DNA from: Kribbella italica
Lineage (GTDB): Bacteria > Actinomycetota > Actinomycetes > Propionibacteriales > Kribbellaceae
Length of the DNA: 64,000 nt
Assembly (NCBI RefSeq): GCF_014205135.1
Contig: NZ_JACHMY010000001.1
Location: forward strand, 7,936,001-8,000,000
Reading direction: 5' to 3'
A program made the position numbers and the translations under genes. The notes beneath the pieces are model-generated. The model was given only the letters and a program-made list of their open reading frames with translations, had not been told where the DNA came from and did not search any database. This document shows, piece by piece, positions 26,184-34,259 of the stretch. Numbering within the stretch: the first letter of the stretch is position 1; every line of letters begins with the position of its first letter.

Positions 26184-27310
26184 GAGAGCTTGGAAGCACC
26201 AGGCGACGGAGTTGCTGCCAGCGACGTCGGTGTCCGGAAGCCGTGGTCGGCGAAGGCCTTCTCGATCGCCTTGAAGGTTTCGTCCGCCTTGGTGGTCTCG
26301 ACCAGCGCGATGATGCAGCCGCCGAAGCCGCCGCCCGTCATCCGCGCGCCGAGGGCGCCTGCGGCCAGGGCGGTGTCGACGGCTACGTCGAGTTCCGGCA
26401 CGGTGATCTCGAAGTCGTCGCGGAGGGAGGCGTGCGACGCCGTGAACAGCGGGCCGACGTCGCGCAGGCGGCCGGCGTGCATCAGGGCGACGGCCTGCTC
26501 GACGCGGTCGATCTCGGTCACCACGTGCCGGACCCGCCGGCGGTCGACGTCGTCGGACAGCCGCGACAGGGCGTCGTCGAGGTCGGCCAGGGCGATCGAC
26601 CGCAGAGCCGGTACGCCGAGCGCGGCGGCCGCGTTCTCGCAGCTCTTGCGTCGTGCGGCGTACTCGCCGTCGACGTGCCGGTGCGGTGCCTTCACATCGA
26701 TCACCAGCAGCGTGAGCCCGTCGGCCTCGGGGTCGAACGGGATCTGCGTCGTCGACATCGCGCGGATGTCGAAGTACAGCGCGTGCCCGGCGGTGCAGCA
26801 CATCGACGCCATCTGGTCCATCAGCCCGACCGGCGCACCGACGTACTGGTTCTCGGCCTTCTGCGCCAGCCGCGCGACCTCCGCCGGGTCGACCTCGATG
26901 CCGCGCAGGCCCAGCAGGGCGACACCGGTCGCGCAGAGCAGCGCGGCCGACGACGACAGGCCGGCGCCGGTCGGCAGGTCGGAGTCGACGAACAGGTTCG
27001 CGCCGCCGATCGCGTAGCCGGACTCGCGCAGGATCCACGCCATGCCCGCCGGGTACGTCGCCCAGTCGGTGACCGATCCGGGCGTCAGTGAGTCGAGGGC
27101 GAACTCGATGACCGCTTGCTGCCCGTTCGACGAGACCGCGACGATGCCGTCGTCCCGCGCCGACGCCGTGACCGAGATCTCGTTCGGCAACGCGATCGGC
27201 AGCACCAGGCCGTCGTTGTAGTCGGTGTGCTCGCCGATCAGGTTGACCCGGCCGGGAGCCCGCCAGGCGCCGTCCGGCGTCGTACCGAAGACCTCTTCGA
27301 AGCTACTCAC
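26180..27310 (-). CDS. galK: galactokinase
   Basis: 376 residues from GTG 27310, which overlaps the galT stop as GTGA. It phosphorylates galactose at C1 in the Leloir pathway. GHMP kinase motifs: APGRVNLIGEHTDYNDGLVLP (motif 1 with sugar-binding Glu-His-Thr-Asp), the ATP loop PTGAGLSSSAALLCATG (motif 2), the catalytic aspartate in VGLMDQMASM, and GARMTGGGFGGCIIALV (motif 3). Length matches the family. It is the second gene of a galT-galK operon, translationally coupled. No galE is in the window. Confidence 0.97.
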   Translation of the reverse strand: MSSFEEVFGTTPDGAWRAPGRVNLIGEHTDYNDGLVLPIALPNEISVTASARDDGIVAVSSNGQQAVIEFALDSLTPGSVTDWATYPAGMAWILRESGYAIGGANLFVDSDLPTGAGLSSSAALLCATGVALLGLRGIEVDPAEVARLAQKAENQYVGAPVGLMDQMASMCCTAGHALYFDIRAMSTTQIPFDPEADGLTLLVIDVKAPHRHVDGEYAARRKSCENAAAALGVPALRSIALADLDDALSRLSDDVDRRRVRHVVTEIDRVEQAVALMHAGRLRDVGPLFTASHASLRDDFEITVPELDVAVDTALAAGALGARMTGGGFGGCIIALVETTKADETFKAIEKAFADHGFRTPTSLAATPSPGASKLS

Positions 27311-28350
27311 GAGCCGACCTTACGAAGCGTCTCGGCGACGTCCTCGGGGCGGGTGTCGGAGATGAAGGCACCCATGCCCGACTCGGAGCCGGCCAGGTAC
27401 TTCACCTTGTCCGCGGCCCGGCGGATCGACAGCAGCTCGAGGTGCAGGTAGCCGAGCTCGCGGTCGACGCGGACCGGCGCCGCGTGCCAGGCGGCGATGT
27501 AGGGCAGGCGGTCGTCGTACAGGCCGTCGAAGCGGCGCAGTACGTCGAGGTACAGCTGGACGAAGTCGTCGCGCTCGGTGTCGGTCAGCTCGCTGATGTC
27601 GGCGACCTGGCGGTGCGGGTACAGGTGGACCTCGACCGGCCAGCGCGCGGCCTCCGGCACGAACGCCGTCCACGTCTCGTTCTCGGCGACGACGCGGGTG
27701 CCGTCCTTGCGCTCGGCGGCCAGGATGTCGGCGAACAGGTTGCCGCCGGTCGCCTCGAAGTGCTCGCGGGCGCGGGCCATCAGCGTGCGGATCCGCGGCG
27801 GGAGGAACGGGTAGGCGTAGATCTGGCCGTGCGGGTGGCTCAGGGTGACGCCGATCTCGCGGCCGCGGTTCTCGAACGGGAACACGTACTCGACGTCCGG
27901 CCGGGCGCTCAGCTCGGCGACCCGGTCGGCCCACGCCTCGACGACCAGCCGGGCCTGGCCCTGGGACAGGTCGGTGAACGACTGGGTGTGGTCGCTGGTG
28001 AAGCAGACGACCTCGGTCCGGCCGGGGCCGGCGAACGAGGGGAACCGGTTCGCGAAGACGGCCACGTTGTAGTCGTGGTCGGGGATCTCGGTCGGGTTGT
28101 CCGGCGTACTGGCGTCCAGCGGGCACTGGTCGGCCGGCGGCAGGTAGGTCCGGGTGTTGCGGTGGGTGGCGAAGGTGATCATGTCGCCGGTGAGCGGATC
28201 GGTGCGCAGGTCGACCTGCGGTTTCGGGGCGGCCAGGCCGCGGGTGTCGGCCAGCGGCACCCGCACGGGAGCGTCCGCCGGGTCGTAGTAGATGAGGTCC
28301 CGGCCGTCGGACAGCTTGGTGTCTGTCCGTCGCGCGCCACGCGTCGTCAT
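27307..28350 (-). CDS. galT: galactose-1-phosphate uridylyltransferase
   Basis: 347 residues from ATG 28350; a 12-residue longer form would start inside the AT-rich promoter. It transfers UMP from UDP-glucose to galactose-1-phosphate. It has the HIT-superfamily active site (SHPHGQIYAYPFLP, second His nucleophile), a metal-binding CPLD cysteine near residue 65, the FANRFPSFAGPGR segment, and the second histidine cluster AAWHAAPVR and YLHLELLS near the C-terminus. First gene of the galTK operon, with a convergent DeoR regulator downstream. Confidence 0.97.
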   Translation of the reverse strand: MTTRGARRTDTKLSDGRDLIYYDPADAPVRVPLADTRGLAAPKPQVDLRTDPLTGDMITFATHRNTRTYLPPADQCPLDASTPDNPTEIPDHDYNVAVFANRFPSFAGPGRTEVVCFTSDHTQSFTDLSQGQARLVVEAWADRVAELSARPDVEYVFPFENRGREIGVTLSHPHGQIYAYPFLPPRIRTLMARAREHFEATGGNLFADILAAERKDGTRVVAENETWTAFVPEAARWPVEVHLYPHRQVADISELTDTERDDFVQLYLDVLRRFDGLYDDRLPYIAAWHAAPVRVDRELGYLHLELLSIRRAADKVKYLAGSESGMGAFISDTRPEDVAETLRKVGS

Positions 28351-28386
28351 GCGAATGATCATAAACCAACAGAATTGAACATGCAT
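28351..28386 (-). promoter_or_regulatory. AT-rich gal operon promoter/operator region
   Basis: Directly upstream of galT is a 36-bp AT-rich island with the palindrome ATGATCAT (around 28354-28361) and a TTGTT-like stretch read from minus. It also borders the transcript of the divergent CNNM gene. It is a candidate binding site for the neighbouring DeoR regulator. Confidence 0.4.
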
Positions 28387-28483
28387 CGTGAGACCCGGCG
28401 CCGCTACTCTTGATCGATGGACGTCGCCCTACTCCCGCGTCCTCTCCCGCTGGCCCGGAGAGGACGCTAGGAACTCCCAGCCC

Positions 28484-29779
28484 ATGAACGAGACCCTGCT
28501 CAACATCGTTTTGATCTTCGTCTTCGTGCTGATCGGTGGTGTGTTCGCCGCCGCCGAGATGGCCCTGGTCTCCCTTCGGGAGAGCCAGATCAAGTCGATC
28601 GCCACCCGAGGCCGGCGCGGCGAGACCGTCGCCCGGGTCGCCGCGAATCCCAACCGTTTCCTGTCCGCCGTGCAGATCGGCGTCACCCTGATGGGCTTCC
28701 TGTCCGCCGCCTTCGGTGGCGCGACACTGGCCGACGGGCTGGCTCCGCACCTGCAGGACCTCGGCCTGCCCGAGTCCGTGGCGAGCACCGTCGCCCTGGT
28801 CCTGATCACGGTGGCCATCTCCTACGTGTCGATCGTGATCGGCGAGCTGGCGGCCAAACGGCTCGCGCTGCAGCGCGCCGAGACGTTCGCGCTCGGCCTG
28901 GCGCCGCTGGTCGACCGGATCGCCTCGGCCGTCCGGCCGGTGATCTGGCTGCTGTCCCGGTCGACGGACCTGGTGGTCCGCGCGCTCGGCGGCGACCCCA
29001 ACGCCAACCGTGAGGTGATGACCGACGAGGAGCTGCGTGACCTCGTGTCGGGTCACGAGTCGCTCGGCGAGGAGGAACGCCGGATCGTCGACGACGTCTT
29101 CGAGGCCGGCAGCCGGCAGCTGCGCGAGCTGATGCTGCCGCGGACCGAGGTGGACTTCGTCGACGCCGAGATGCCGGCGTACAAGGCGGTCAAGTTCGCC
29201 GCCGAGCGGCCGCACTCGCGCTACCCGGTGATGAACGGCTCGGCCGACGACATCGTCGGGTTCGTGCACGTGCGGGACCTGTTCGACCCGGCGGTCGCGT
29301 CGCGGTCGGTCCGGGTCGGCGACCTCGCGCGCGACGTCCTGATGCTGCCGGACACCGCGAAGCTGCTGCCGACGCTGACCGAGATGCGCCGCCGCTCGAC
29401 GCACCTGGCGATCGTGCTCGACGAGTACGGCGGCACCGCCGGCATCGTCACGCTCGAGGACCTGGTCGAGGAGCTGATCGGCGACATCAAGGACGAGTAC
29501 GACGAGGAGGTGGGCGAGACCACCCGCCTGCGCAGCGGTGACGTCGAGGTCGACGGGCTGCTCAACCTCGACGACTTCGCCGACGAGACCGGCGTCGAGC
29601 TGCCCGACGGCCCGTACGAGACGGTCGCCGGCTTCCTCGCCGCCCAGCTCGGCCGTGTTCCCGCGGTCGGCGACGAAGGCGCCGTCGACGGCTACAACAT
29701 CACCGTCACCGAGATGGACGGCCGCCGGGTGGCCCGGGTCCGGGTCCACCGGGTCGCGGCCACCGAAGAGGTCAGCTAG
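28484..29779 (+). CDS. CNNM/CorC family (hemolysin-like) membrane protein
   Basis: 431 residues from ATG 28484. An N-terminal DUF21 membrane domain with about four helices (1-145) is followed by a pair of CBS domains (about 165-325, including LPRTEVDFVD and LDEYGGTAGIVTLEDLVEELIG) and a CorC_HlyC domain (about 345-425). This is the CNNM/MpfA group linked to magnesium export in bacteria. The name hemolysin is historical. The gene diverges from galT and meets the MFS gene tail to tail with an 8-bp overlap (29772-29779). Confidence 0.93.
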   Translation: MNETLLNIVLIFVFVLIGGVFAAAEMALVSLRESQIKSIATRGRRGETVARVAANPNRFLSAVQIGVTLMGFLSAAFGGATLADGLAPHLQDLGLPESVASTVALVLITVAISYVSIVIGELAAKRLALQRAETFALGLAPLVDRIASAVRPVIWLLSRSTDLVVRALGGDPNANREVMTDEELRDLVSGHESLGEEERRIVDDVFEAGSRQLRELMLPRTEVDFVDAEMPAYKAVKFAAERPHSRYPVMNGSADDIVGFVHVRDLFDPAVASRSVRVGDLARDVLMLPDTAKLLPTLTEMRRRSTHLAIVLDEYGGTAGIVTLEDLVEELIGDIKDEYDEEVGETTRLRSGDVEVDGLLNLDDFADETGVELPDGPYETVAGFLAAQLGRVPAVGDEGAVDGYNITVTEMDGRRVARVRVHRVAATEEVS

Positions 29780-31025
29780 CGCCGACGAGGGCTGGTGCCT
29801 TCTCCTCGAGCAGACTGCTCCGGGCGAGGACCACCAGCCCTCCGACGGTGAAGCCGAGGCCCTGGAAGATCAGGACCGGGATGATGCCGACGACCTCGCC
29901 GAGCAGCCCGGACGCGGTGATCCCGACCAGTACGGCGAGCCCTTCGGCGGCGAACAGCGCGCCGAAGACGCGACCTCGTGAGGCGTCGTCGGTGAGTCGC
30001 TGCACCACGGTCATCGAGGCGGCGACGACGAACGCGCCGGGCAGTCCCACCGCGATCATCAGCACGTACGCCGGAGTCAAACCGTCGTAGAACAAGGGGT
30101 AACAGAACAGGGCCAGGTCGATCAGCCCGAACAGGATCGCCCCCACACCCCACAGCCTCGCCGCCGCGAACCGCGCGCCGACCGCCGCCGCGACCAGCCC
30201 GCCGGCGATCCCGCCGACCGCCTGGGCCGACACGATCAACCCGTACGCCGTACTGTCGCCGCCCAGCTCCGCGCTCACGAACGGCGCGAACAGCGTGCTC
30301 ATCGCGCCCTCGCCGACGCCGGTCACCAGCCCGAAGACGAACACGATCCGCATCGCCCTGCTGCTCAGGCAGATCCGCAGCCCGTCGATCCACTCCGCCT
30401 TCAACCGCTGCACCGCGCCGGAGGTCCGCTCCCGCACCACGGCCACCGCCCGGTGCTTCACGCCGCACAGCAAGCCCATCGCCAGGAGATAGGTCGCCGC
30501 GTCGACCGCCGCCAGCAGCGGCATCCCGCCCGCGGTCGCCAGCACTCCACCGAGCGCGGCGCCGGTCAACCGGGCGATGTCGTTGCTTTGGCTGTTCAAC
30601 GCATTCGCCGTCACCAACTGCTGCGGGTCGACCAGGTGCGGCACCAGCGACTGCTCGGCCGGCCGGAAGAACTGCTGCAGGCAACTCTGCGCGAGCACGA
30701 TCGCGTAGACCACCCACAGCCCGCTCTCGTCGCGGACGAAGAGCAGCGGCAGCAGCACGATCGCGTGCAGCAGGTTGACCACGATCATCGTTCGCCGCCG
30801 GTCCCACCGGTCGACGAAAACACCCGCCAGCGAGCCCAGCACCACCAGCGGCACGAACGACGCGAGCAGCAGTCCGCCCGAGGCCAGGGTCGAGCCGGTC
30901 AGCTGGTAGACGTGAAAGGCGAGCCCGGTCCGCAGGATCCAGTCGCCGGTCAGTGAGATCAGCCCGGCGCTCAGCACCAGCCGGTAGTCGCGGCGCCGGA
31001 CCAGTACCGCCCACAGGTCTTTCAT
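29772..31025 (-). CDS. MFS transporter
   Basis: 417 residues from ATG 31025, overlapping the upstream regulator's stop as ATGA. Twelve predicted helices in two halves. The loop after helix 2 contains the FVDRWDRRRTMIVVN MFS signature, and a FAPFVSAELGGDSTAYGLIVSAQAVGG segment begins the second half, as in the MFS_3/enterobactin exporter-like group. Transport by proton antiport of a drug or metabolite is likely. The pairing with a helix-turn-helix gene in the same operon suggests induction by its substrate. Confidence 0.92.
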   Translation of the reverse strand: MKDLWAVLVRRRDYRLVLSAGLISLTGDWILRTGLAFHVYQLTGSTLASGGLLLASFVPLVVLGSLAGVFVDRWDRRRTMIVVNLLHAIVLLPLLFVRDESGLWVVYAIVLAQSCLQQFFRPAEQSLVPHLVDPQQLVTANALNSQSNDIARLTGAALGGVLATAGGMPLLAAVDAATYLLAMGLLCGVKHRAVAVVRERTSGAVQRLKAEWIDGLRICLSSRAMRIVFVFGLVTGVGEGAMSTLFAPFVSAELGGDSTAYGLIVSAQAVGGIAGGLVAAAVGARFAAARLWGVGAILFGLIDLALFCYPLFYDGLTPAYVLMIAVGLPGAFVVAASMTVVQRLTDDASRGRVFGALFAAEGLAVLVGITASGLLGEVVGIIPVLIFQGLGFTVGGLVVLARSSLLEEKAPALVGAS

Positions 31026-31621
31026 GGGGTCTCCTCGGGGAGCACGCTCACGATCCTGGTGATGTCGATCAGCCGGCTGCCCGCGGGACGGGTGGACTTG
31101 TCGTCGATCGGCCGCTCGTCGACGTACCGCTGGAGCAACCCGCCGATCTGCTCCTCAAGCTCGGCCAGCTCCTCGCCGGTCAGGTAGATCCCGGTGTGGC
31201 TGATCCCCGAGTTCTCCACCAGTACGTCGGGCTCGCTCCGGCGCCGCTGCTGCCAGTCGGTCAGGTTGTTCAGCGCGCGCTCGGCGATCAGCTGCTCGAG
31301 GATGTCCGCGGCGGCCGCGCCCTCGCTGGTCAGCCGCGCGCTGCGCCACGTCTGGGACGTGGACACCAGTCGCCAGGGACGTTCGCGGTTGTCCTTGCCC
31401 GGCGCCGGCTCGACGAAGTCGTACTTCGCCAGCTGCCGCAGGTGGTGGGAGGCCAGCGCCTGGCTGATCCCCAGCCGCCGCGCCGCATCGGCCGCGGTCA
31501 GCGGCCCTTCCTTGCCCAGCAACGCCTGCAGGTCGAGCCGCACCGGGTGGGCCATCGCCCGGATCGCGAGCGGATCGTCCAGCAACCGCCGCCGACGGGG
31601 ATCCTCAGATTCCAAAGACAT
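31022..31621 (-). CDS. ArsR-type winged-helix regulator
   Basis: 199 residues from ATG 31621. Residues about 15-80 form an ArsR-like winged helix (IRAMAHPVRLDLQALLGKEGPLTAADAARRLGISQALASHHLRQLAKYDFV). The rest is a helical and beta C-terminal part typical of actinobacterial HTH_20 regulators paired with MFS exporters. There is no ArsR metal-binding cysteine motif. It is the first gene of a two-gene operon with the MFS transporter. Its promoter carries repeated TGCTTGGAAT elements that overlap the start codon, which implies autoregulation. Confidence 0.9.
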   Translation of the reverse strand: MSLESEDPRRRRLLDDPLAIRAMAHPVRLDLQALLGKEGPLTAADAARRLGISQALASHHLRQLAKYDFVEPAPGKDNRERPWRLVSTSQTWRSARLTSEGAAAADILEQLIAERALNNLTDWQQRRRSEPDVLVENSGISHTGIYLTGEELAELEEQIGGLLQRYVDERPIDDKSTRPAGSRLIDITRIVSVLPEETP

Positions 31622-31671
31622 GCTTGGAATATGCGGCAGCCTGGATCCGATGTCAAGCTTTTGCTTGGAAT
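31609..31671 (-). promoter_or_regulatory. promoter and operators of the regulator-MFS operon
   Basis: On the minus strand TTGACA (31656-31651) is followed, 17 bases on, by CATATT, a good -35/-10 pair. TGCTTGGAAT (plus-strand reading) occurs at 31621-31630 and 31662-31671, 41 bp apart and flanking the promoter. An inverted half, ATTCCAA, lies at 31609-31615. Binding there would block both polymerase and translation start. Confidence 0.6.
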
Positions 31672-31675
31672 AGGG

Positions 31676-32983
31676 CTAGGGCCTGTTCGGGTTCTTGGTC
31701 TTCGACTTGCTCTGGCCGGGCTTGTCGGGCTTACCGGGCTTGCTCGGCTTGCCGTTTCCAGGCGGCTTGGACGGGTCGGCCACGGGCTTGCTGGTGGTAC
31801 TCGCCCGCCGCTCGGTGGTGACGGTGGTGGTGCTGGGAGGACGGGTCGAGGTGGGCTTCGGGGTCGGCGGCACGACCGGCGTGCTCCGCTGGGTCGACGG
31901 CGGCGTCAGGTTGTTCGTCTCCGGCAGCCGCCGGTCGCGGTGGTCCAGTACGACGCCCGCCCCGGCTCCGGCGAGGACGGCGACCGCGGCGCCGGCGCCG
32001 ATCAGCCTCCGCCGAGACCACCCGCCGGGGAAACGCCGGGGCCTGCCGGAGTCCGGCTCGCCGGAGACGGCAGAGCTGCGGTCCGCCGCGCCGCGACCGT
32101 CCCGCAGAACCGCCGTACCGGCGGGCCCGCGACCGTCCGGCAGGACCGCCGTACCGGCGGGCCCGCGACCGTCCGGCAGGACCGCCGTACCGGCGACCTG
32201 GGCCGCGGTCGGCCTGTCGTCCGGGTTCTTCGCGAGCATGCTCATCAGCAGGGCCTCGAACTCGCCGGCCAGCCGCGGCCGCAGGTCGCTCGGCGGGGTC
32301 GGCTCGGTCGACACCTGCTGGTACATGACCGCGGCCGGCTGGTCGCCCTGGAACGGCGGGTGGCCGGTGACGAGCTGGTAGAGCACACAACCGAGCGCGT
32401 ACACGTCGGAGGCCTTGCCCGCGGGGAGCCCCTGGGCACGCTCGGGGGCCAGGTAGTGAATCGACCCGAGGATCTGCCCGGTCGCGGTCAGCGTCGTCGT
32501 GGTGTCGGTGAGGAACCGCGCGATGCCGAAGTCGGTGACCTTGACCGTGCCGTCGGCGGTGATCAGCAGGTTCTGCGGCTTCAGGTCGCGGTGCACGATG
32601 TCGTTGCGGTGCGCCGCGGCCAGCCCGGCCGCACTCTGCCGGATCACGTCGAGCGCGCGGTCGGGACCGAACGGGCCGGACAGCCGCAGCTCGACCGCGA
32701 GGGTCCGGCCCTCGACGAGCTCCATCGCCAGGAAGAAGCCGTCCTCGTACGGTCCGAAGTCGTACGCCGCGACCACGTGCGGGTCGGACAGCGACGCCGC
32801 CGCCCGTGCCTCACGGTGGAAGCGTTCGGCCATCTCCGGCTCCCGCCGTGCGGGCAGCAGCAGCTTGAGCGCGACCTCCCGGCCGAGCTGTTCGTCGGTC
32901 GCGCGGAACACCTCGCCCATGCCACCGCGCCCGAGGGGATCACCCACCCGGTACCGCTCCGCCACCAGTACGTCGCGCCTCAT
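31676..32983 (-). CDS. membrane-bound serine/threonine protein kinase
   Basis: 435 residues. The Hanks-type kinase domain is about 10-265: GRGGMGEV glycine loop (18-25), ATP-binding Lys40, catalytic HRDLKPQN (131-138, Asp133) and DFG at 151-153. A cytoplasmic linker (about 270-330) contains three copies of a 12-residue unit. One membrane helix follows (about 335-355, LIGAGAAVAVLAGAGAGVVL), then a Pro/Thr/Lys/Ser-rich extracellular tail with no PASTA repeats. Such kinases sense the envelope through the tail or are partner-controlled. Neighbouring genes give no clear substrate. Confidence 0.93.
   Translation of the reverse strand: MRRDVLVAERYRVGDPLGRGGMGEVFRATDEQLGREVALKLLLPARREPEMAERFHREARAAASLSDPHVVAAYDFGPYEDGFFLAMELVEGRTLAVELRLSGPFGPDRALDVIRQSAAGLAAAHRNDIVHRDLKPQNLLITADGTVKVTDFGIARFLTDTTTTLTATGQILGSIHYLAPERAQGLPAGKASDVYALGCVLYQLVTGHPPFQGDQPAAVMYQQVSTEPTPPSDLRPRLAGEFEALLMSMLAKNPDDRPTAAQVAGTAVLPDGRGPAGTAVLPDGRGPAGTAVLRDGRGAADRSSAVSGEPDSGRPRRFPGGWSRRRLIGAGAAVAVLAGAGAGVVLDHRDRRLPETNNLTPPSTQRSTPVVPPTPKPTSTRPPSTTTVTTERRASTTSKPVADPSKPPGNGKPSKPGKPDKPGQSKSKTKNPNRP
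32093..32196. repeat. 36-bp tandem repeat inside the kinase gene (nearly 3 copies)
   Basis: Units begin at 32093, 32129 and 32165; the last is cut at about 32196. Copies 2 and 3 are almost identical and copy 1 has several changes. The unit is in frame and encodes 12 residues (AGTAVLPDGRGP), so copy-number change would alter linker length but not the frame. Confidence 0.85.
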
Positions 32984-33032
32984 CAGGCTTAAGTACCCGC
33001 TCGCACACGCCTCAGCCGCCGCGCCCGCCCTT

Positions 33033-33893
33033 TCAGCCCAGCGGGTACGCCGTCGGCCCGTCGGCGTGGTCGCGCAGCCAGTCGAGGGCGGACTCGGCGT
33101 GGCCGAGGATCGAGATGTGGCTGTCGGCGTCGTACCGGTTCAGCTCGGCGCACGGGAGGTGCTCGGCCAGCCAGTCGCCGTGCGTGGGCGGGATGATCCG
33201 GTCGATGCCGCCGTGCAGCAGCAGCACCGGTGCGGTGATCCCGGCCGGGTCGCAGCCCCAGGGCAGCAGGTACGAGACGTCGTCGTCGATCGGCCCGTAG
33301 GGCCCGGCCGTGAGCGCGACAGGCCCGGCGATCTGCCCGAGCCAGCCCCACGGCCCGTCGAAGAGCGCCAGGTCGACCGGCGCGAACTCGGGGTCGTAGT
33401 CCTCGTCCGCCAACGCTGCCCGCGCCACGCGGCCGGTCCGCGCCGCCTGGAGATTGGTGACGCCGGACCGGATCATCCCGCCGAACCAGTCCAGCCCCGG
33501 TACGCCGTACGGCGCGATGCCGGCCAGGCTGACGACCGCCTGCACCCGGTCGCCGAGCGTCGCCGCGCAACCGAGCGCGTACGAGCCGCCGCCGGAGTAG
33601 CCCATCACGCTGAACCGGCCGAGTCCGAGCGCGTCCGCGACGTCCTCGGCGTCCCGGGCGACCGAGCCCATCGTCCGGCCGGGCGCGACCGTCGACCCGC
33701 CGTACCCGGGCCGGTCGAACGAGACCCAGCGCAGCCCGAGCCAGTCGGAGGCCTCCAGCAGTGGCGCGGGCGGTGTCCCGAGGTTGGGGGTGCCGTGGTG
33801 CCAGACGACCGGGACCCGGTGGTCGTCGCCCGGATGCGTGTCGTACACGTGCAGCGCGCGGCCGTCGGGCAGGCGCAGATCGGTCTCTCTCAT
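33033..33893 (-). CDS. alpha/beta hydrolase
   Basis: 286 residues from ATG 33893, placed by AAGGA 7 bases upstream; longer in-frame starts run through the divergent YCII-like gene. Alpha/beta-hydrolase motifs: WHHGTPNLG oxyanion region, DRPGYGGS, nucleophile elbow GYSGGGSYALG (serine near residue 113), acid and a late histidine in DADSHISIL. Cytoplasmic; the HGTP motif resembles the proline iminopeptidase and haloalkane dehalogenase-like branch. The substrate is unknown. Confidence 0.87.
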   Translation of the reverse strand: MRETDLRLPDGRALHVYDTHPGDDHRVPVVWHHGTPNLGTPPAPLLEASDWLGLRWVSFDRPGYGGSTVAPGRTMGSVARDAEDVADALGLGRFSVMGYSGGGSYALGCAATLGDRVQAVVSLAGIAPYGVPGLDWFGGMIRSGVTNLQAARTGRVARAALADEDYDPEFAPVDLALFDGPWGWLGQIAGPVALTAGPYGPIDDDVSYLLPWGCDPAGITAPVLLLHGGIDRIIPPTHGDWLAEHLPCAELNRYDADSHISILGHAESALDWLRDHADGPTAYPLG

Positions 33894-33968
33894 CGGACAG
33901 TCCTTCGCATCGGTGCTGGTTCGGACGGTACGTCGCCACAGCCACCGACGGCTCGACATTTCGGCCGC

Positions 33969-34259
33969 GTGGCCGCGCGCAAGGCGCTCACGCAGCAGCT
34001 CGACGACCTGCTCGCCGAACTGTCCGCGAACGGCGAACTGATCTCCGCCGACCCGTTGGAGGCGCCGTCGCGGGCGAAGGTGGTCCGCGTCCGCGAGGGC
34101 GTCCGCGCCACCACCGACGGCCCGTACACGGAGGCGAAGGAGCAACTCGCCGGCGTGTTCATCATCGACGTCGCCTCCGAGGAGCGGGCCGAGGAGATCG
34201 CGGCCCGCATCCCGGAGGCGGCCTTCACTGCGGTCGAGCTACGGCCGATCGCTACCTGA
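33969..34259 (+). CDS. YCII/DGPF domain protein, apparently missing its N-terminus
   Basis: 96 residues from GTG 33969. It keeps the core and end of a YCII-type protein: AELSANGELIS, AKVVRVREGV, TDGPYTEAKEQLAGVFIIDV (the DGPF-ETKE signature) and EEIAARIPEAAFTAVELRPI. The usual first 20-25 residues with the MKYMLL-type strand are not encoded upstream in any frame I could see; the hydrolase start lies only 75 bp away. It may be a truncated or decaying copy, or a short natural variant. Its stop overlaps that of the convergent peptidase by 3 bases (34257-34259 lies beyond 34252-34254), giving an 8-bp gene overlap. Confidence 0.55.
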   Translation: MAARKALTQQLDDLLAELSANGELISADPLEAPSRAKVVRVREGVRATTDGPYTEAKEQLAGVFIIDVASEERAEEIAARIPEAAFTAVELRPIAT

